Shown here one piece after another: positions 54,149 through 64,000 of a DNA stretch of 64,000 bases. Numbering within the stretch: position 1 is the first letter of the stretch; every line of letters starts with the position of its first letter. A program made the position numbers and the translations under genes. The notes under the pieces are model-generated. The model did no database searches, was not told where the DNA came from, and saw nothing but the letters and a program-made list of their open reading frames with translations. This DNA comes from Euleptes europaea (Eukaryota > Chordata > Lepidosauria > Squamata > Sphaerodactylidae): contig NC_079332.1 of the NCBI RefSeq assembly GCF_029931775.1, positions 2,802,501 to 2,866,500 on the forward strand. The letters are read 5' to 3'.

Positions 54149-54235
54149 GGAAAGTCCCTTCTGCAGTGGATGTGCCTTATACTGTACACACCACAGTACA
54201 TAGTACTGTACTATGGTTTGTAGACATAGAAGAGG

Positions 54236-54290
54236 AGGCGGAGGAGTTGTTGGTTTTTTATATGCCAGCTTTCTCTACCATTTAAGAAAA
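54236..54290 (-). mobile_element. tRNA-derived SINE tail fragment
   Basis: GGAGTTGTTGGTTTTTTATA and GCCAGCTTTCTCTACCATTT. Confidence 0.65.
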
Positions 54291-54295
54291 AATGC

Positions 54296-55166
54296 AGGGC
54301 TTCAATGCCCCAGGATGTGGTGATGGCTGCCAACTTGGAAGGCATTAAGAGGGGGGTGGACACGTTCATGGGCTATTCACAGCTACTAGTAAAAATGGAT
54401 ACTAGACATGACGTATACCTATTCTCTCCAGGATCAGAGAGAGGAGCATGCCGAATATATTAGGTGCTGTGAAACACAGGCAGGATGGTGCTGTTGCAGT
54501 CGTCTTGTTTGTGGGCTTCCTAGAGGCACCTGGTTGGCCACTGTGGGAACACACTGCTGGACTTGATGGGCCTCAGTCTGATCCAGCAGGGCTTTTCTTA
54601 TGTTCTTAATGCCATAGAGTCCAATTGCCAAAATGGCCATTTTCTCCAGGTGAACAGATCTCTATCAGCTGGAGATCTCCAGCTACTCCTACTGCATACA
54701 TTACAGTTTGGATAAGTGCTTATGTACACAATACAGTTTGGATAATTGCACCATTGTGTTGCTTTTTGCCATAAGTGCCTGTGATTTTCCAGTAACTACC
54801 AGGAAGTTGGCAACCCTAGGGAGTGGACATGTTCATGGATACTAGTCATGATGCACACTTTATTCTATCCAGGTTCAGAGGAGCATGTCCATTATCTTAG
54901 GTGCTGTGGGACACAGGCAGGACGGTGCTGCTGCAGTCGTCTTGTTTGGGGGCTTCCTGGAGACACCTGGTTGGCCACTGTGTGAACAGACTGCTGGACT
55001 TGATGGGCCTCGGTCTGATCCAGCAAGGCTTTTCTTATGTTCTTAATGCCATAGAGTCCAATTGCCAAAGCGGCCATTTTTCTCCAGGGGAACTGATCTC
55101 TGTCGCCTGGAGATCAGTTGTAATAGCGGGAGATCTCCAGCTGGTACCTGGAGTTTGGCCACCCTA
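54296..55166 (+). mobile_element. Tandemly duplicated CR1 tail plus MITE half
   Basis: Two units, each a CR1 distal 3' end (54296-54608; 54818-55045) ending CTTATGTTCTTA joined at the same base to the MITE 3' half starting ATGCCATAGAGTCC (54609-54818; 55046-55166). The identical junction shows that one CR1-in-MITE insertion was later duplicated. Confidence 0.8.
54687..54794 (+). mobile_element. Insertion at the shared MITE target site
   Basis: About 108 bp ending GCCATAAGTGCCTGTGATTT, similar to the end of the element at 59889 (AGCCATAAGTGCC on its strand). Its right junction precedes the 14-bp ACTACCAGGAAGTT (54795-54808) and GGCAACCCTA. Confidence 0.55.
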
Positions 55167-55234
55167 ACTAAATGGTTGGCCCTGTCGTGTGGATTTCACT
55201 ATCTACACGGGGCCCAGCGCTTGGCTATTAGACA

Positions 55235-55444
55235 CAGTGGTGAAACTGCCTTACACGGAGTCGAAATATTGACCTGTCAAGCCTAGAAATGTTGTTTACC
55301 CTGACTGTCAGCTGCTCTTCAGGGTCTCGGGAAAAGAAAGGGGTTTCCCTGGTTCCTGCTAGCTGATATTCTTTTAAGCGGAGTAGGCGAGGATTGAACC
55401 GGGGACCATGCACGCGCTCTCGCACTAAGCCGCAGCCGCTCCCT
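55235..55444 (-). mobile_element. tRNA-Ala-like SINE, decayed
   Basis: AAACTGCCTTACACGGAGTC body end; box B GAGGATTGAACCGGGGACC; head to CCGCTCCC. Confidence 0.7.
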
Positions 55445-56167
55445 AAACGTCGCAGCGTAGACGTTTCATGCCCTGCCACTCGACTTTAACATCAAACCTC
55501 GCTGTGGCTTTTTGGACGCCCTGATAGTTTGTTTCCTTGTTATTTCCAGAAAAAGGGGTGGGGGGGAGGTATGGTGTAACCTTAGCATTAAGAAACCGCT
55601 TTGACAGCGGTGTCAGAGCAATTCGGAGAGCTGCCAGCTCGGCTGAACTCCTTCGGGACTGTAATTCTGGGATGTCATCCTGGATGTGCAGTGCTAGGGA
55701 AGAGCGCCTTCCCATTACTCTCTGCAATTAACAACAGTGCGAGGGGCTCAGAAATGCCAATAATAGCCCCAGCCCACCAGTGGGAGAGCGGAGCCTTCTC
55801 TCCGGAGCAAAGACCACCCTACATGGTCTGTGTGTATGTGTTGTGTGTGTGTATGTGGGGGGGGGGGAGGATACTGAAGGACCCCTGCTATTCATTCGGG
55901 AAGTTATTGATTTCCTCAGCTTCACCATTTTGACTCAATAACCCAGCTCCCCCTTTCAGTTTTTGTTACCTCCTTGTGCAAACCGAACCATCTCAGGTCT
56001 TTATTTTCAAGCCGTTTTCCCTTTCCTCCCGCTGAATTGTTTTTCATTAAACGGATGCAGTTTTTTAACATTGCCCTAGCGTATCAGCTGAGTTTTAAAA
56101 AAAAAATGGCAGAAAGGAAGCACATGAATGGAGAATGTCAGTAACATACACGTACACATACCTTTAT
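55445..56167. other. SHISA9: Intron 2 of SHISA9, no recognised repeat
   Basis: Unique-looking sequence; GT-rich and G-run region near 55830-55867. Confidence 0.45.
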
Positions 56168-56395
56168 TGGCATAATTGTGTGTGTGTAAAGTGCCTTCAA
56201 GTCGCAGCCGACTTATGGCAACCCCTTATTGGGTTTTCAAGGCAAGAGACTAACAGAGGTGGTTTGCCAGTGCCTTCCTCTGCACAGCAACCCTGGTATT
56301 CCTTGGTGGTCTCCCATCCAAATACTAACCAGGGCTGACCCTGCTTATCTTCTGAGATCTGACGAGATCAGGCTAGCCTGAGCCATCCAGGCCAG
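56168..56395 (-). mobile_element. 5S rRNA-derived SINE, full length
   Basis: Minus-strand head CCTGATCTCGTCAGATCTCA, AGATAAGCAGGGTCAGCCC and GTATTTGGATGGGAGACCAC is 5S rRNA-like, including its internal promoter region. The body ends with CAGCCGACTT-type sequence and a (CA)n tail like Bov-B. Confidence 0.88.
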
Positions 56396-56509
56396 CGCAT
56401 TGGCATAATTACAGTAATGCAAACGTGCAAAACGAACAGACATTTGGGCATGGCTCAACACATTTTGTTAGCTCTAATCAAAGTCCTCCTGTCACTTTAG
56501 GGTCGCCAA

Positions 56510-56897
56510 TAGGGTTGCCAACCACCAGGTAGTAGCTGGAGATCTCCTGCTATTACAAGTGATCTCCAGCCAATAGAGATCAGTTCCCCTGGAGAAAATG
56601 GCCCCTTTGGCAATTGGACTCTATGGCATTGAAGTCCCTCCCCTTTCTAAATCCTGCCCCCCTCAAGCTCCACCCCCAAAATCTTCAGGTATTTTCCAAC
56701 CCAGAGCTGGCAGGGGATCTTCAGCTAGTACCTGGGGGTTTAGGAAAAAAACAGCACATGGGCTCACTATATATGAAACACTCTATGTTGAAATAATTTT
56801 CCAAAAAACAATTTATTTCGTGTTATTTTACATATATTAATCCACAAACTATGTACAAACAAAGTGCATCATTTATACCTGGGGGTTGGCAACCCTA
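56510..56897 (-). mobile_element. hAT-type MITE plus inverted MITE end, split by an insertion
   Basis: A minus-strand MITE (56510-56711) is followed by a plus-strand MITE end (GCTAGTACCTGGGGGTTGGC when rejoined) that ends GGCAACCCTA at 56897. The second piece is split by the insertion at 56741-56875. Confidence 0.75.
56741..56875 (-). mobile_element. Insertion at the shared MITE target site
   Basis: 135 bp between perfect 12-bp repeats TACCTGGGGGTT (56729-56740 and 56876-56887). Its minus-strand end ATGTGCTGTTTTTTT resembles the end of the element at 40310-40726, suggesting a truncated relative. Confidence 0.75.
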
Positions 56898-57172
56898 GCC
56901 TAACATTATGTGGGAAAAGGATTGCAACATGCATCTAAAGGTGTGTAGTAGAGTGAAAAATGCCTTTTAAGGTCCTGCAAAGTGCTGATCAAAGCCACTC
57001 TTTGCTTAATTGAGTGAAATTCTAATTGGAATAACGGAGCTTTCCTAATTGTCATTAAATATAAATTGGCTTGCAGGTAATTGTGTTTGCCATGCACTGC
57101 GCTTGCAATTTGATGGCTGCCCAAATAAATGCTCCAAGCTGCTTTGAGGTAAAGAAATGCTAGAGGCGTGCA
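56898..57172. other. SHISA9: Intron 2 of SHISA9; candidate conserved non-coding DNA
   Basis: Repeat-free, AT-rich, with GCTTAATTGAG, TCTAATTGGAAT, CCTAATTGTCATTAAAT and GGTAATTGTG words. Possible enhancer; composition is the only evidence. Confidence 0.35.
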
Positions 57173-57392
57173 TGGGGAGGGGGCCGTGGCTGAGTGGTAG
57201 AGCCTCTGCTTGGCATGCAGAAGGTCCCAGGTTCTATCCCCGGCATCTCCAGTTAAAGGGACTAGGCAAAGAGGTGATGTGAAAGACCTCTGTGCCTGAG
57301 ACCCTGGAGAGCCGCTGCGGGTCAGAGTAGACAGAGTAGTACTGACTTTGATGGACCAAGGGTCTGATTCAGTATGAGGCAGCTTCAGGAGT
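57173..57392 (+). mobile_element. tRNA-Ala-like SINE
   Basis: GGGGAGGGGGCCGTGGCTGA head, CAGGTTCTATCCCCGGCATC box B, body to GAGGCAGCTTCAGG. Confidence 0.9.
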
Positions 57393-58368
57393 TCACAGAT
57401 TCGGCACAGGAGTTCACAGATCCTAACCCTAACCCTGCAGCTGGCCTTGGTTGCAGCGGTGTGCAATTGTGACCAGGCCCCGCTTGAAGATTAGGCATCC
57501 TTCTAGGTGCAGAAATGCATCTTGGATTTGAGAGCTGTATAGTGTCTACAGCATACCTACCTTGTCTTTAAAAGCATTTCACTCATTCTAGAAGAGAAAA
57601 TATTTCATAGGAGATTTCCCCCCCCCCAGTACTCCCCCAAATTTCCAATTTATCCATCAGAAAAATTGGGGGGAAAGGCTGTGAGGACAAAAAGGACCCC
57701 CCATTTTTGTCCCCCCCCCCGGAAGTCCACATCTCTTGTCCAATCCTAAGAGGTCCAGCCTCCAGTGACAACCCAGGAAAGGGCAAGAGCCCTTCCATAT
57801 TTCTTGAATTCAGGTATGTATATGTGTATATATTTATATTAAACGCACACATAAATAAAAATTCTGACATTTGCCACTCCAAACCCCAGCAGGGACCAGG
57901 TTCAAGAAGAGTAAGACGATTTCTTCTCCTTTCCCAAATGTAATGAGGGAAATTGCTAGAGACTGAATGTACTTCCCCTGACTCCATTCCGTTCTTTCCC
58001 CCATGGGATTATTCTGTCCCACATTCTACCTTCTCTCTCTGCTTTCCTATTTGACTTGGACAGTTTCTAAAATTAATTTTTGAGCGGAAGCACGCTTGAA
58101 GCAGTTTTTGGTTCAGCTTTAAAAAATAAATAAAAAATTACAGGTTACTGAGGTGCTCCAGTGCATTTTCACACATTGTTTAAATCACAGAACAAAAATC
58201 ACTCTTGAACGTAATCACAGTGCCATCATATTAATACTTTTCCTTGGCATAATTTTTCTTACCCCGAGCCACCACTGGCTGGCCTGAGCTGGTATTTTCC
58301 CCGTTGGGAAAAATATACAAGTTGCCCGTATTTTGCTTGTATGGTTCCTCATCCCACACCGGTGGGGC
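57393..58368. other. SHISA9: Intron 2 of SHISA9, no recognised repeat
   Basis: Unique-looking. Two telomere-like CCTAAC repeats (57421-57434) are too short to mean much. Confidence 0.45.
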
Positions 58369-58578
58369 TAGATTTGCCAATCTCCAGGTGGTGGCTGGAG
58401 ATCTCCCGCCATTACAACTGATCTCCAGGTGACAGAGATCAGCTCCCCTGGAAAAAATGGCCGCTTTGGCAATTGGACTCTATGGCATTGAAGTCCCTCC
58501 CCTCTCCAAACCCTGCCCTCCTCAGGCCCCACCCCCCAAAATCTCCTGGCATTTCCCAACCTGGAGCTGGCAACTCTA
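58369..58578 (-). mobile_element. hAT-type MITE with 8-bp target duplication
   Basis: Flanks GGTGGGGC (58361-58368) and AGTGGGGC (58579-58586) match at 7 of 8 bases. Ends TAGATTTGCC and GGCAACTCTA. Confidence 0.88.
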
Positions 58579-58611
58579 AGTGGGGCAAATGCTAATTTTG
58601 TGGCACCATTT

Positions 58612-58755
58612 GAGGTTGACTCAATAAAGGAAGCCACAGCCATCAATTTGCAAGACCTGAGCAAGGCTGTCAAAGATAGGACATTTTGGAGGACTTTCAT
58701 TCATAGGGTCGCCATGAGTCGGAAGCGACTTGACGGCACTGAACACACACACAAC
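58612..58755 (+). mobile_element. Bov-B/RTE LINE 3' end
   Basis: Encodes VDSIKEATAINLQDLSKAVK and WRTFIHRVAMSRKRLDGTEH; ends in (AC)n. Confidence 0.9.
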
Positions 58756-59705
58756 ATACATTTGAGGTTGGGCAAATTATGTGGGTGGTGCTGCAATTCT
58801 TCCAAATCAAGGCCTCCTACAGCTAAATAAATAAATAAATTTTATTTGCGGCTAGTATGCCAGACGAAACGGGTAAAACCTCCTACGGCTATTTTATTAA
58901 AACTGTGCTGGAGATCTGCTCGATGGTCTTCCAGCACTGCATTTGGATTGGCCCTTCAGGTGAAGAAGTTTGGGTTTGTTCTGCACTTCTCTAGCATGCA
59001 TGGAGGGGCATTGAATCTTTTTTAATGCAATTTTTTTTTACACGGGACAGGGTGTCTGGAATTTTGACTCTTAACAACCTCAGAGTGGAGTCTCCAGCTG
59101 CTATCACAAACAATAAAGCCCAAAGCCGAACAAGGATGCCCTTTGATGAGACAATCCTTTACAGTCAGAAATGTTCTTTGATAACGGGGAAGAGCAATTA
59201 GTGTCTTCTCGGCTCGCGGTCGTGCAGGTTTTCGCTAACAAGACGCGATGCCTCATGTCAATACTCATCAAGGGCCGGGAGCTTTCACCTTGTCAGTACA
59301 CTGATGTGAACGGGAGCAGCCCGGTCCACTCCGCAGTATGTAGGGCATCGCGAATGCGTGACATGGCTGGCTTCTGGCAGGCGGTGCGCCTCCAACGGTG
59401 AAAAGGCCTTGCCGAGCTGAGTGAGTCAGTCTCTTGACCAGCGGGAGCCGTGGCCTAGCGGGAGACGGCAGAGCAGCATGTGCCTGCAACGGGCAAAGAT
59501 GTGTTGATAGTCTCCTGCAGGGGAACAGGAATACCGATGGGTTATCGGCGAGGCGGGATCAGTCTCCCCAGAGAACAACTGCATTGCATTTCTGTGTATT
59601 TCAAGTGACTGTCTTCTTTACTTTACGTGGCACATCGGGGGTTCTTCATAATTAGGCTTCTTTTCCAGAATGCATTCCACTGGAAACCTTTGTATAACTA
59701 CCTGT
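58756..59705. other. SHISA9: Intron 2 of SHISA9, no recognised repeat
   Basis: Unique-looking sequence, with an (AAAT)n run near 58825. No exon is recognised. Confidence 0.45.
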
Positions 59706-59888
59706 TAGGTTGCCAGGTCCCTCTTCGCCACTGGTGGGAGGTTTTTGGAGCGGGGCTGAGGAGGGGCTTCAGTGCCATGGAATCCAATTGCCAAAGCGGC
59801 CCTTTTCTCCAGGTGAACTGATCTCTGTCGGCTGGAGATCAGTTGTAACAGCAGGAGATCTCCAGCTAGTACCTGGAGGCTGGAGGTT
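59706..59888 (+). mobile_element. hAT-type MITE, end replaced by an insertion
   Basis: TAGGTTGCCAGGTCCCTCTT to CTAGTACCTGGAGGCTGGAGGTT, where the expected GGCAACCCTA is replaced by other DNA. Confidence 0.82.
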
Positions 59889-60336
59889 AATCAAACGAAG
59901 TGGCACTTATGGCTAAACAACGCAAGAGTAAGCACTCTTATGCCCAAAAAACTTATGTATTTATATATGCACTTTAAAGAGATAACGCATGCTCGCAGCT
60001 GTTACAACAATGTCAAAACAACTGGAAAACAATCCAGAAATAGTCCAATCTCTGTGGTTCGATGAAATGTAGTCCCTAGTATCATTCATAGTTGTCGATG
60101 ATAATCAAATAGGTTTCTGTTAGTCATTCCCATTTCGCATAGGCTTCTTCAATAATGGCAATCCTATGATGAAAATCCATTCACGGAACGTTTGTTCCAG
60201 AACCAGGCGTGTAACCTCTTGTTGGTGGCGGATGGCTCACTTTTCTGTCCTCATCAGGGCAACCAAGGCAGTGAACAGATTAAAAACTCAATAAAATCGA
60301 ACACAAACAAATCATTAAAACAGTTAAAACCAAAGC
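59889..60336 (-). mobile_element. Retroelement-like insertion at the shared MITE site
   Basis: Minus-strand element whose end meets the MITE. Near 60140-60165 its minus strand reads TTGAAGAAGCCTATGCGAAA, a decayed hammerhead core. The other boundary and target repeat were not found. Confidence 0.5.
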
Positions 60337-60347
60337 TAAATATGCAT

Positions 60348-60645
60348 TAAAGGTAAAGGTTCCCTGTGCAAGCACCGGGTCATTCCTGACCCATGGGTTG
60401 ACGTCACATCCCGATGTTTACTAGGCAGACTTTGTTTACGGGGTGGTTTGTCAGTGCCTTCCCCAGTCATCTACACTTTACCCCCAGCAAGCTGGGTCCT
60501 CATTTTACCAACCTCGGAAGGATGGAAGGTGGAGTCGACCTTGAGCCGGCTACCTGAAACCAACTTCCGTTGGGATCGAGCTCAGGTTGTGAGCAGAGCT
60601 TGGACTGCAGTACTGCAGCTTACCACTCTGCGCCACGGGGCTCCT
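60348..60645 (-). mobile_element. tRNA-derived SINE with CTTTAC tail, 11-bp target duplication
   Basis: Flanked by TAAATATGCAT (60337-60347 and 60646-60656). Minus-strand head GAGCCCCGTGGCGCAGAGTG. Confidence 0.9.
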
Positions 60646-60656
60646 TAAATATGCAT

Positions 60657-62437
60657 ACAAAACCATGAAAACAGCAATTAAAACATAGTGCAAGGAGAAG
60701 GGATCACCGAGGGAATGCCAGGCGGGGGGGAAAGATGGCAATAGAACGGGACCGCTGTTGAAAGATGGCAATAGAACGGGACACACAAGTCTATCTGGGG
60801 AAAGAATTCCAGTTTTGGTGCCCTGAATGGGAAGCCTTTCTCCTAGGTTGCCACCCACTTAATCTTAGAAGGTTGGGTGCATCTGAAGCAGAGCTTCAGA
60901 AGATGACCTTCGTGTCGGGTTGGTTCATAAGGGAGTAGGCGTTTGTTCGCAGAAACCCAGACTTTTGCACGAAGCAGTGACAGAATACAGTGGTTTTCAG
61001 GGGTGATTTGTAAAGGACAAATAGCTAGTCAAAATATTATGTTGTTATTCCGCAGATTTAATAAGGATGGTGCTTGCGGTAGTAATTTTAGAAAATGCTT
61101 TACCTTTGAAACATTTTAATCAGTTGGGAGACACTTTTTAAGTGAAAATGAAGCAGGTATTATATAGCATTTCCCCATGGATGGATTTTTAATATTTCTG
61201 GATTCTACTCTGTGTCAAAAAATGATGTCTCCTTCAATTTTTCTCTCGGGAGATGTTTCTGTCGCCTAACATTTTGTTTAGTCCTTATACCATTGTATAA
61301 AGTTATTTTTCACCTCAGACAATCTGTTGGACAAGAATACATTTCCGTCATCTTTAATCTCTCATATGGCGGTACATGGAATATTTGCATTTCCAATTTT
61401 TGCTAGTAAAAAAACCCCCCAACTTGCTAGGTTTTTTATTGGCCATGATGGATTCAGCATCTCCCACTGCCCCAGACACTGCTAAATTCACATCCCCTCC
61501 CCAGCCTTTTTTCGTATTGCTTTGCTTCTCCTTCTGTGGAAGGATGGAAATTTAGGGTGTCCTGCTGGGATTCCTCCCCTTCCCAAACCCTGCCCTTCCC
61601 AGGATCCACCCCCCAAATTTCCAGGTATTTCCTTTCCCAGAGCTGACAGCCCTAGTCTGAAGGGTTTAGAGGTGGGACTGGATATTACAGACTACCTTGG
61701 GATGCTGTTGAAGAAGCATAATGTAGTGAAACTCTTTGTGTGGTTTGGTATTATCATCATGCCATGACTGTATGTGGGGAAGAACATAATGGGAATCTTT
61801 CCAGCCTAAAAAGAAGAAGAAAAACAAAACCTCCCTGCAAGAAGAAAAATATCACAGCTAGGAATATGTAAGCTTTTTCCTTGGAGGGACTTTCTCCCTT
61901 GTGCGTCAAGGAATATCAAGTATTGAAAAAATGGCATCCTCTACTTACAGTATGAATTGATCTAGCCTACCTCTTCTAAGGTACTACTATCTCATTCTGC
62001 TGCATGTGAAGACCAGGCCTTGTTTAAAAAGGAGGTGCAATCCCAAATTCCTCCATCCTATCGACACCTTGGTAATGTTCCCTGAGAACAGGTACTTGAC
62101 CTTTTTGGGATCTGCATTTACATTTTCACCAGCGGGGTTGTTGGTAAGATTGTGCTCAGGCTTCCTAACTTTGCTGAATGTCAAGCGCTGTGTTTAGAGC
62201 ACAAACATAGAAATATTGCTTATAAATCCAAATGTAATCTTCTGCATTTGATCTGGGTTAGAAACCTGAGCTGAGAAATCATCTGAGAGAAACAGAGGGG
62301 TTTTGAGTACAATCCGCGTAACACCCTGCACTTCATAACAAAGATTTCAAGTTAATAAAAAGCAGAAACAAAAGACACCCTCCACCCTCAAAAGTAGTTG
62401 CAGTCCTTCTTGGTGCATCTACCAGTGACCTTGAAAG
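60657..62437. other. SHISA9: Intron 2 of SHISA9, mostly unique sequence
   Basis: No exon is recognised. AAAGATGGCAATAGAACGGG is tandemly repeated near 60731-60780. A truncated minus-strand MITE piece lies at 61552-61655. Confidence 0.45.
61552..61655 (-). mobile_element. hAT-type MITE, 5' half only
   Basis: GATTCCTCCCCTTCCCAAAC through CCAGGTATTTCC to GAGCTGACAGCCCTA; diverged. Confidence 0.65.
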
Positions 62438-62942
62438 TTTCATAGAATCATAGAGTTGGAAGGTACTACCAGGGTCATCTAGTACAACCCCCCTACACAA
62501 TGCAGGAATTTCACAACTACCTCCTCCCCACACCCCCAGCGACCCCTACTCCATGCCCAGAAGATGACCAAGATGTGTTCCCTCTCACGATCTGCCTAAG
62601 GTCATAGAATCAGCATTGCTGACAGATGGCCATCTAACCTCTTCTTAAAAACCTCCAGGGAAGGAGAGCTCACCACCTCCCGAGGAAGCCTGTTCCACTG
62701 AGGAACCGCTCTAACTGTTAGAAAATTCTTCCTAATGTCTAGACAGAAACTCTTTTGATTTAATTATAACCCGTTGGTTCTGGTCCGACCTTCTGGGGCA
62801 ACAGAAAACAACTGGGCACCCTCCTCTCTATGATAGTCCTTCAAGTACTTGAAGATGGTTCTCATGTCCCCTCTCAGTCTTCTCCTCTTCAAGCTAAACA
62901 TACCCAGCTCCTTCAACCTTTCCTCATAGGACTTGGTTTAAT
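62438..62942 (-). mobile_element. CR1 LINE 3' end, long copy
   Basis: Runs from TCATAGAATCATAGAGTTGG through GTTAGAAAATTCTTCCTAAT, AACCCGTTGGTTCTGGTCCG and CAGTCTTCTCCTCTTCAAGC to CCTTTCCTCATAGGAC. Confidence 0.93.
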
Positions 62943-62957
62943 GACTGCTAGGAGTCC

Positions 62958-63195
62958 TTGGGAGCCAGCGTGGTGTAGTGGTTCAGGTGTCGGACTAGGA
63001 TCGCGCCATGGAAACTCGCTGGGTGACCTTGGGCTGGTCACACACTCTCAACCTCGGCCCTGGCAAGTATTTGGATGGGAGACCTCCAAGGAATACCAGG
63101 GTCGCTAAGCAGAGGAAGGCAATGGCAAACCACCTCCGAATGCCTCTTGCCTTGAAACCTCTATGGGGCCGACATAAGTCAGCTGTAACTTTACA
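62958..63195 (+). mobile_element. Chimeric SINE: tRNA-type head, 5S-SINE body
   Basis: GGGAGCCAGCGTGGTGTAGT head and GGGTGACCTTGGGCTGGTCA pass into TGGCAAGTATTTGGATGGGA and GGCAATGGCAAACCACCTCC. Same join as at 41754-42012. Confidence 0.85.
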
Positions 63196-63349
63196 ACAGA
63201 AAAGGAAAGTCCTTGATAACGACCTATAAAAGGTAATTGACTCTGTGTTTCTCAGCCTTTACCAACTCAGCACTTTGATTCTCGTTTATAAACATTTTTT
63301 TTTAAATTGGTGCTAAATTTATGAATGGTAGCCAGTAATGAGGTGTGTG

Positions 63350-63575
63350 TATGTGTTAAGTGCCGTCAAGTCGCTTCCGACTCATGGCGACCCTATGAAT
63401 CAATGTCCTCCAAAATGTCCTATCTTTGACAGCCTTGCTCAGGTCTTGCAAATTGAGGGCTGTGGCTTCCTTTATTGAGTCAATCCATCTCTTGTTGGGT
63501 CTTCCTCTTTTCCTGCAGCCCTCAACGTTTCCTAGCATGACTGACTTCTCCAGTGACTCTTGTCTTCTCATCATG
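63350..63575 (-). mobile_element. Bov-B/RTE LINE 3' end
   Basis: Starts TGTTAAGTGCCGTCAAGTCG; the minus strand encodes MMRRQESLEKSVMLGNVEG and KRGRPNKRWIDSIKEATALN. Confidence 0.9.
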
Positions 63576-63734
63576 TAATGGGGTAGCTTCATACAAGGTG
63601 AAGCAAGCAGTGGGGGATGGCCCTTATCCAGGGCCATTTTTTCCCTACCTGTCTGCCCCCGCTATCCAAGGTTTCAGGCAGAGTACACACTGCAGTTTGA
63701 TTGCAAAAGCAAAAGACATGCATGTTGGTGCAGT

Positions 63735-63930
63735 ATAGTTGGTCGGCTTGTCGGACTAGGGTTGGGTGAGATCGGGTTAATACGCCCACTCAGCTGTGAA
63801 ATTATTTGGATGACCTTGAGTCAATCACTCTTCCTCAGCCTGAGCTAGCTCATATGTTTGTTGGAAGGACAGAATGAGGAAGGGAGAACCTCGTGAGCTC
63901 CTCGGAAGGAGGATAGAATAAAAAAAATGT
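63735..63930 (+). mobile_element. tRNA-derived SINE, decayed
   Basis: GTTGGTCGGCTTGTCGGACTAG head, GGATGACCTTGAGTCAATCA, and a tail ending GGATAGAATAAAAAAAATG. Confidence 0.5.
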
Positions 63931-64000
63931 GATTGAAAGACGATTTGCCGCTGTTGAGTGATCATGGCTGTTGAGTCTCCACTGCAGCAAGGAAGCGCAT

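Noticed and set aside
56340-56395. 5S rRNA gene
   Set aside because: Only the 5' part is 5S-like, and it continues into a SINE body with a (CA)n tail.
57421-57434. Telomeric repeat insertion
   Set aside because: Only about two CCTAAC units, well within chance.
60228-60255. CTGATGA...GAAAA on the minus strand
   Set aside because: The space between the core halves is too short for stem II and no stem III or I can be drawn.
31926-64000. SHISA9 exon 3
   Set aside because: No reading frame resembling the next part of the protein (ATQMNN... region) with splice signals was seen; the exon is taken to lie outside the window.

Overview
This window looks like nuclear DNA of a squamate reptile (a lizard, family not resolvable from the sequence). 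The evidence is the repeat content: 3' fragments of Bov-B/RTE LINEs, many CR1 LINE 3' ends, tRNA-derived and 5S rRNA-derived SINEs with Bov-B-like tails, and a very abundant short hAT-type element. There is only one host gene, and every other long reading frame I checked lies in repeats or low-complexity DNA.

The host gene is SHISA9 (CKAMP44, an AMPA-receptor auxiliary subunit) on the + strand. Coding exon 1 (21064-21584) lies in a GC-rich promoter block. Exon 2 (31798-31925) follows a 10.2 kb intron with GT/AG ends and matching phase. No later exon was found, so the last 32 kb is read as the first part of a large intron 2. The first 20 kb is upstream intergenic DNA. A 182-199 bp minisatellite lies just upstream of the promoter, an inverted copy of the same unit lies just inside intron 1, and a degenerate copy opens the window.

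The rest is a dense mosaic of transposable elements. The commonest is a ~210 bp MITE with ends TAGGGTTGCC/GGCAACCCTA and 8-bp target duplications (hAT type), about 20 copies. Others are CR1, Bov-B, a second non-LTR LINE, four SINE types and one chimeric SINE.

The most interesting signal is a group of short retroelement-like insertions. Where both ends are visible, most have target duplications of 12-14 bp. Several carry a small hammerhead ribozyme core (CTGANGA, short stem II, GAA) whose stem III is a self-complementary palindrome (ACGT, ACGCGT-like, AAACGTTT, ACGGCCGT), as in the dimer-acting hammerheads known from Penelope-like elements. Eight insertions of this kind sit at the same nucleotide position of the hAT MITE, 10 bp from its end. 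Two of them are long inverted dimers, and one of those has a complete hammerhead in each arm. Positions were read by eye and may be off by a few bases at decayed repeat ends.
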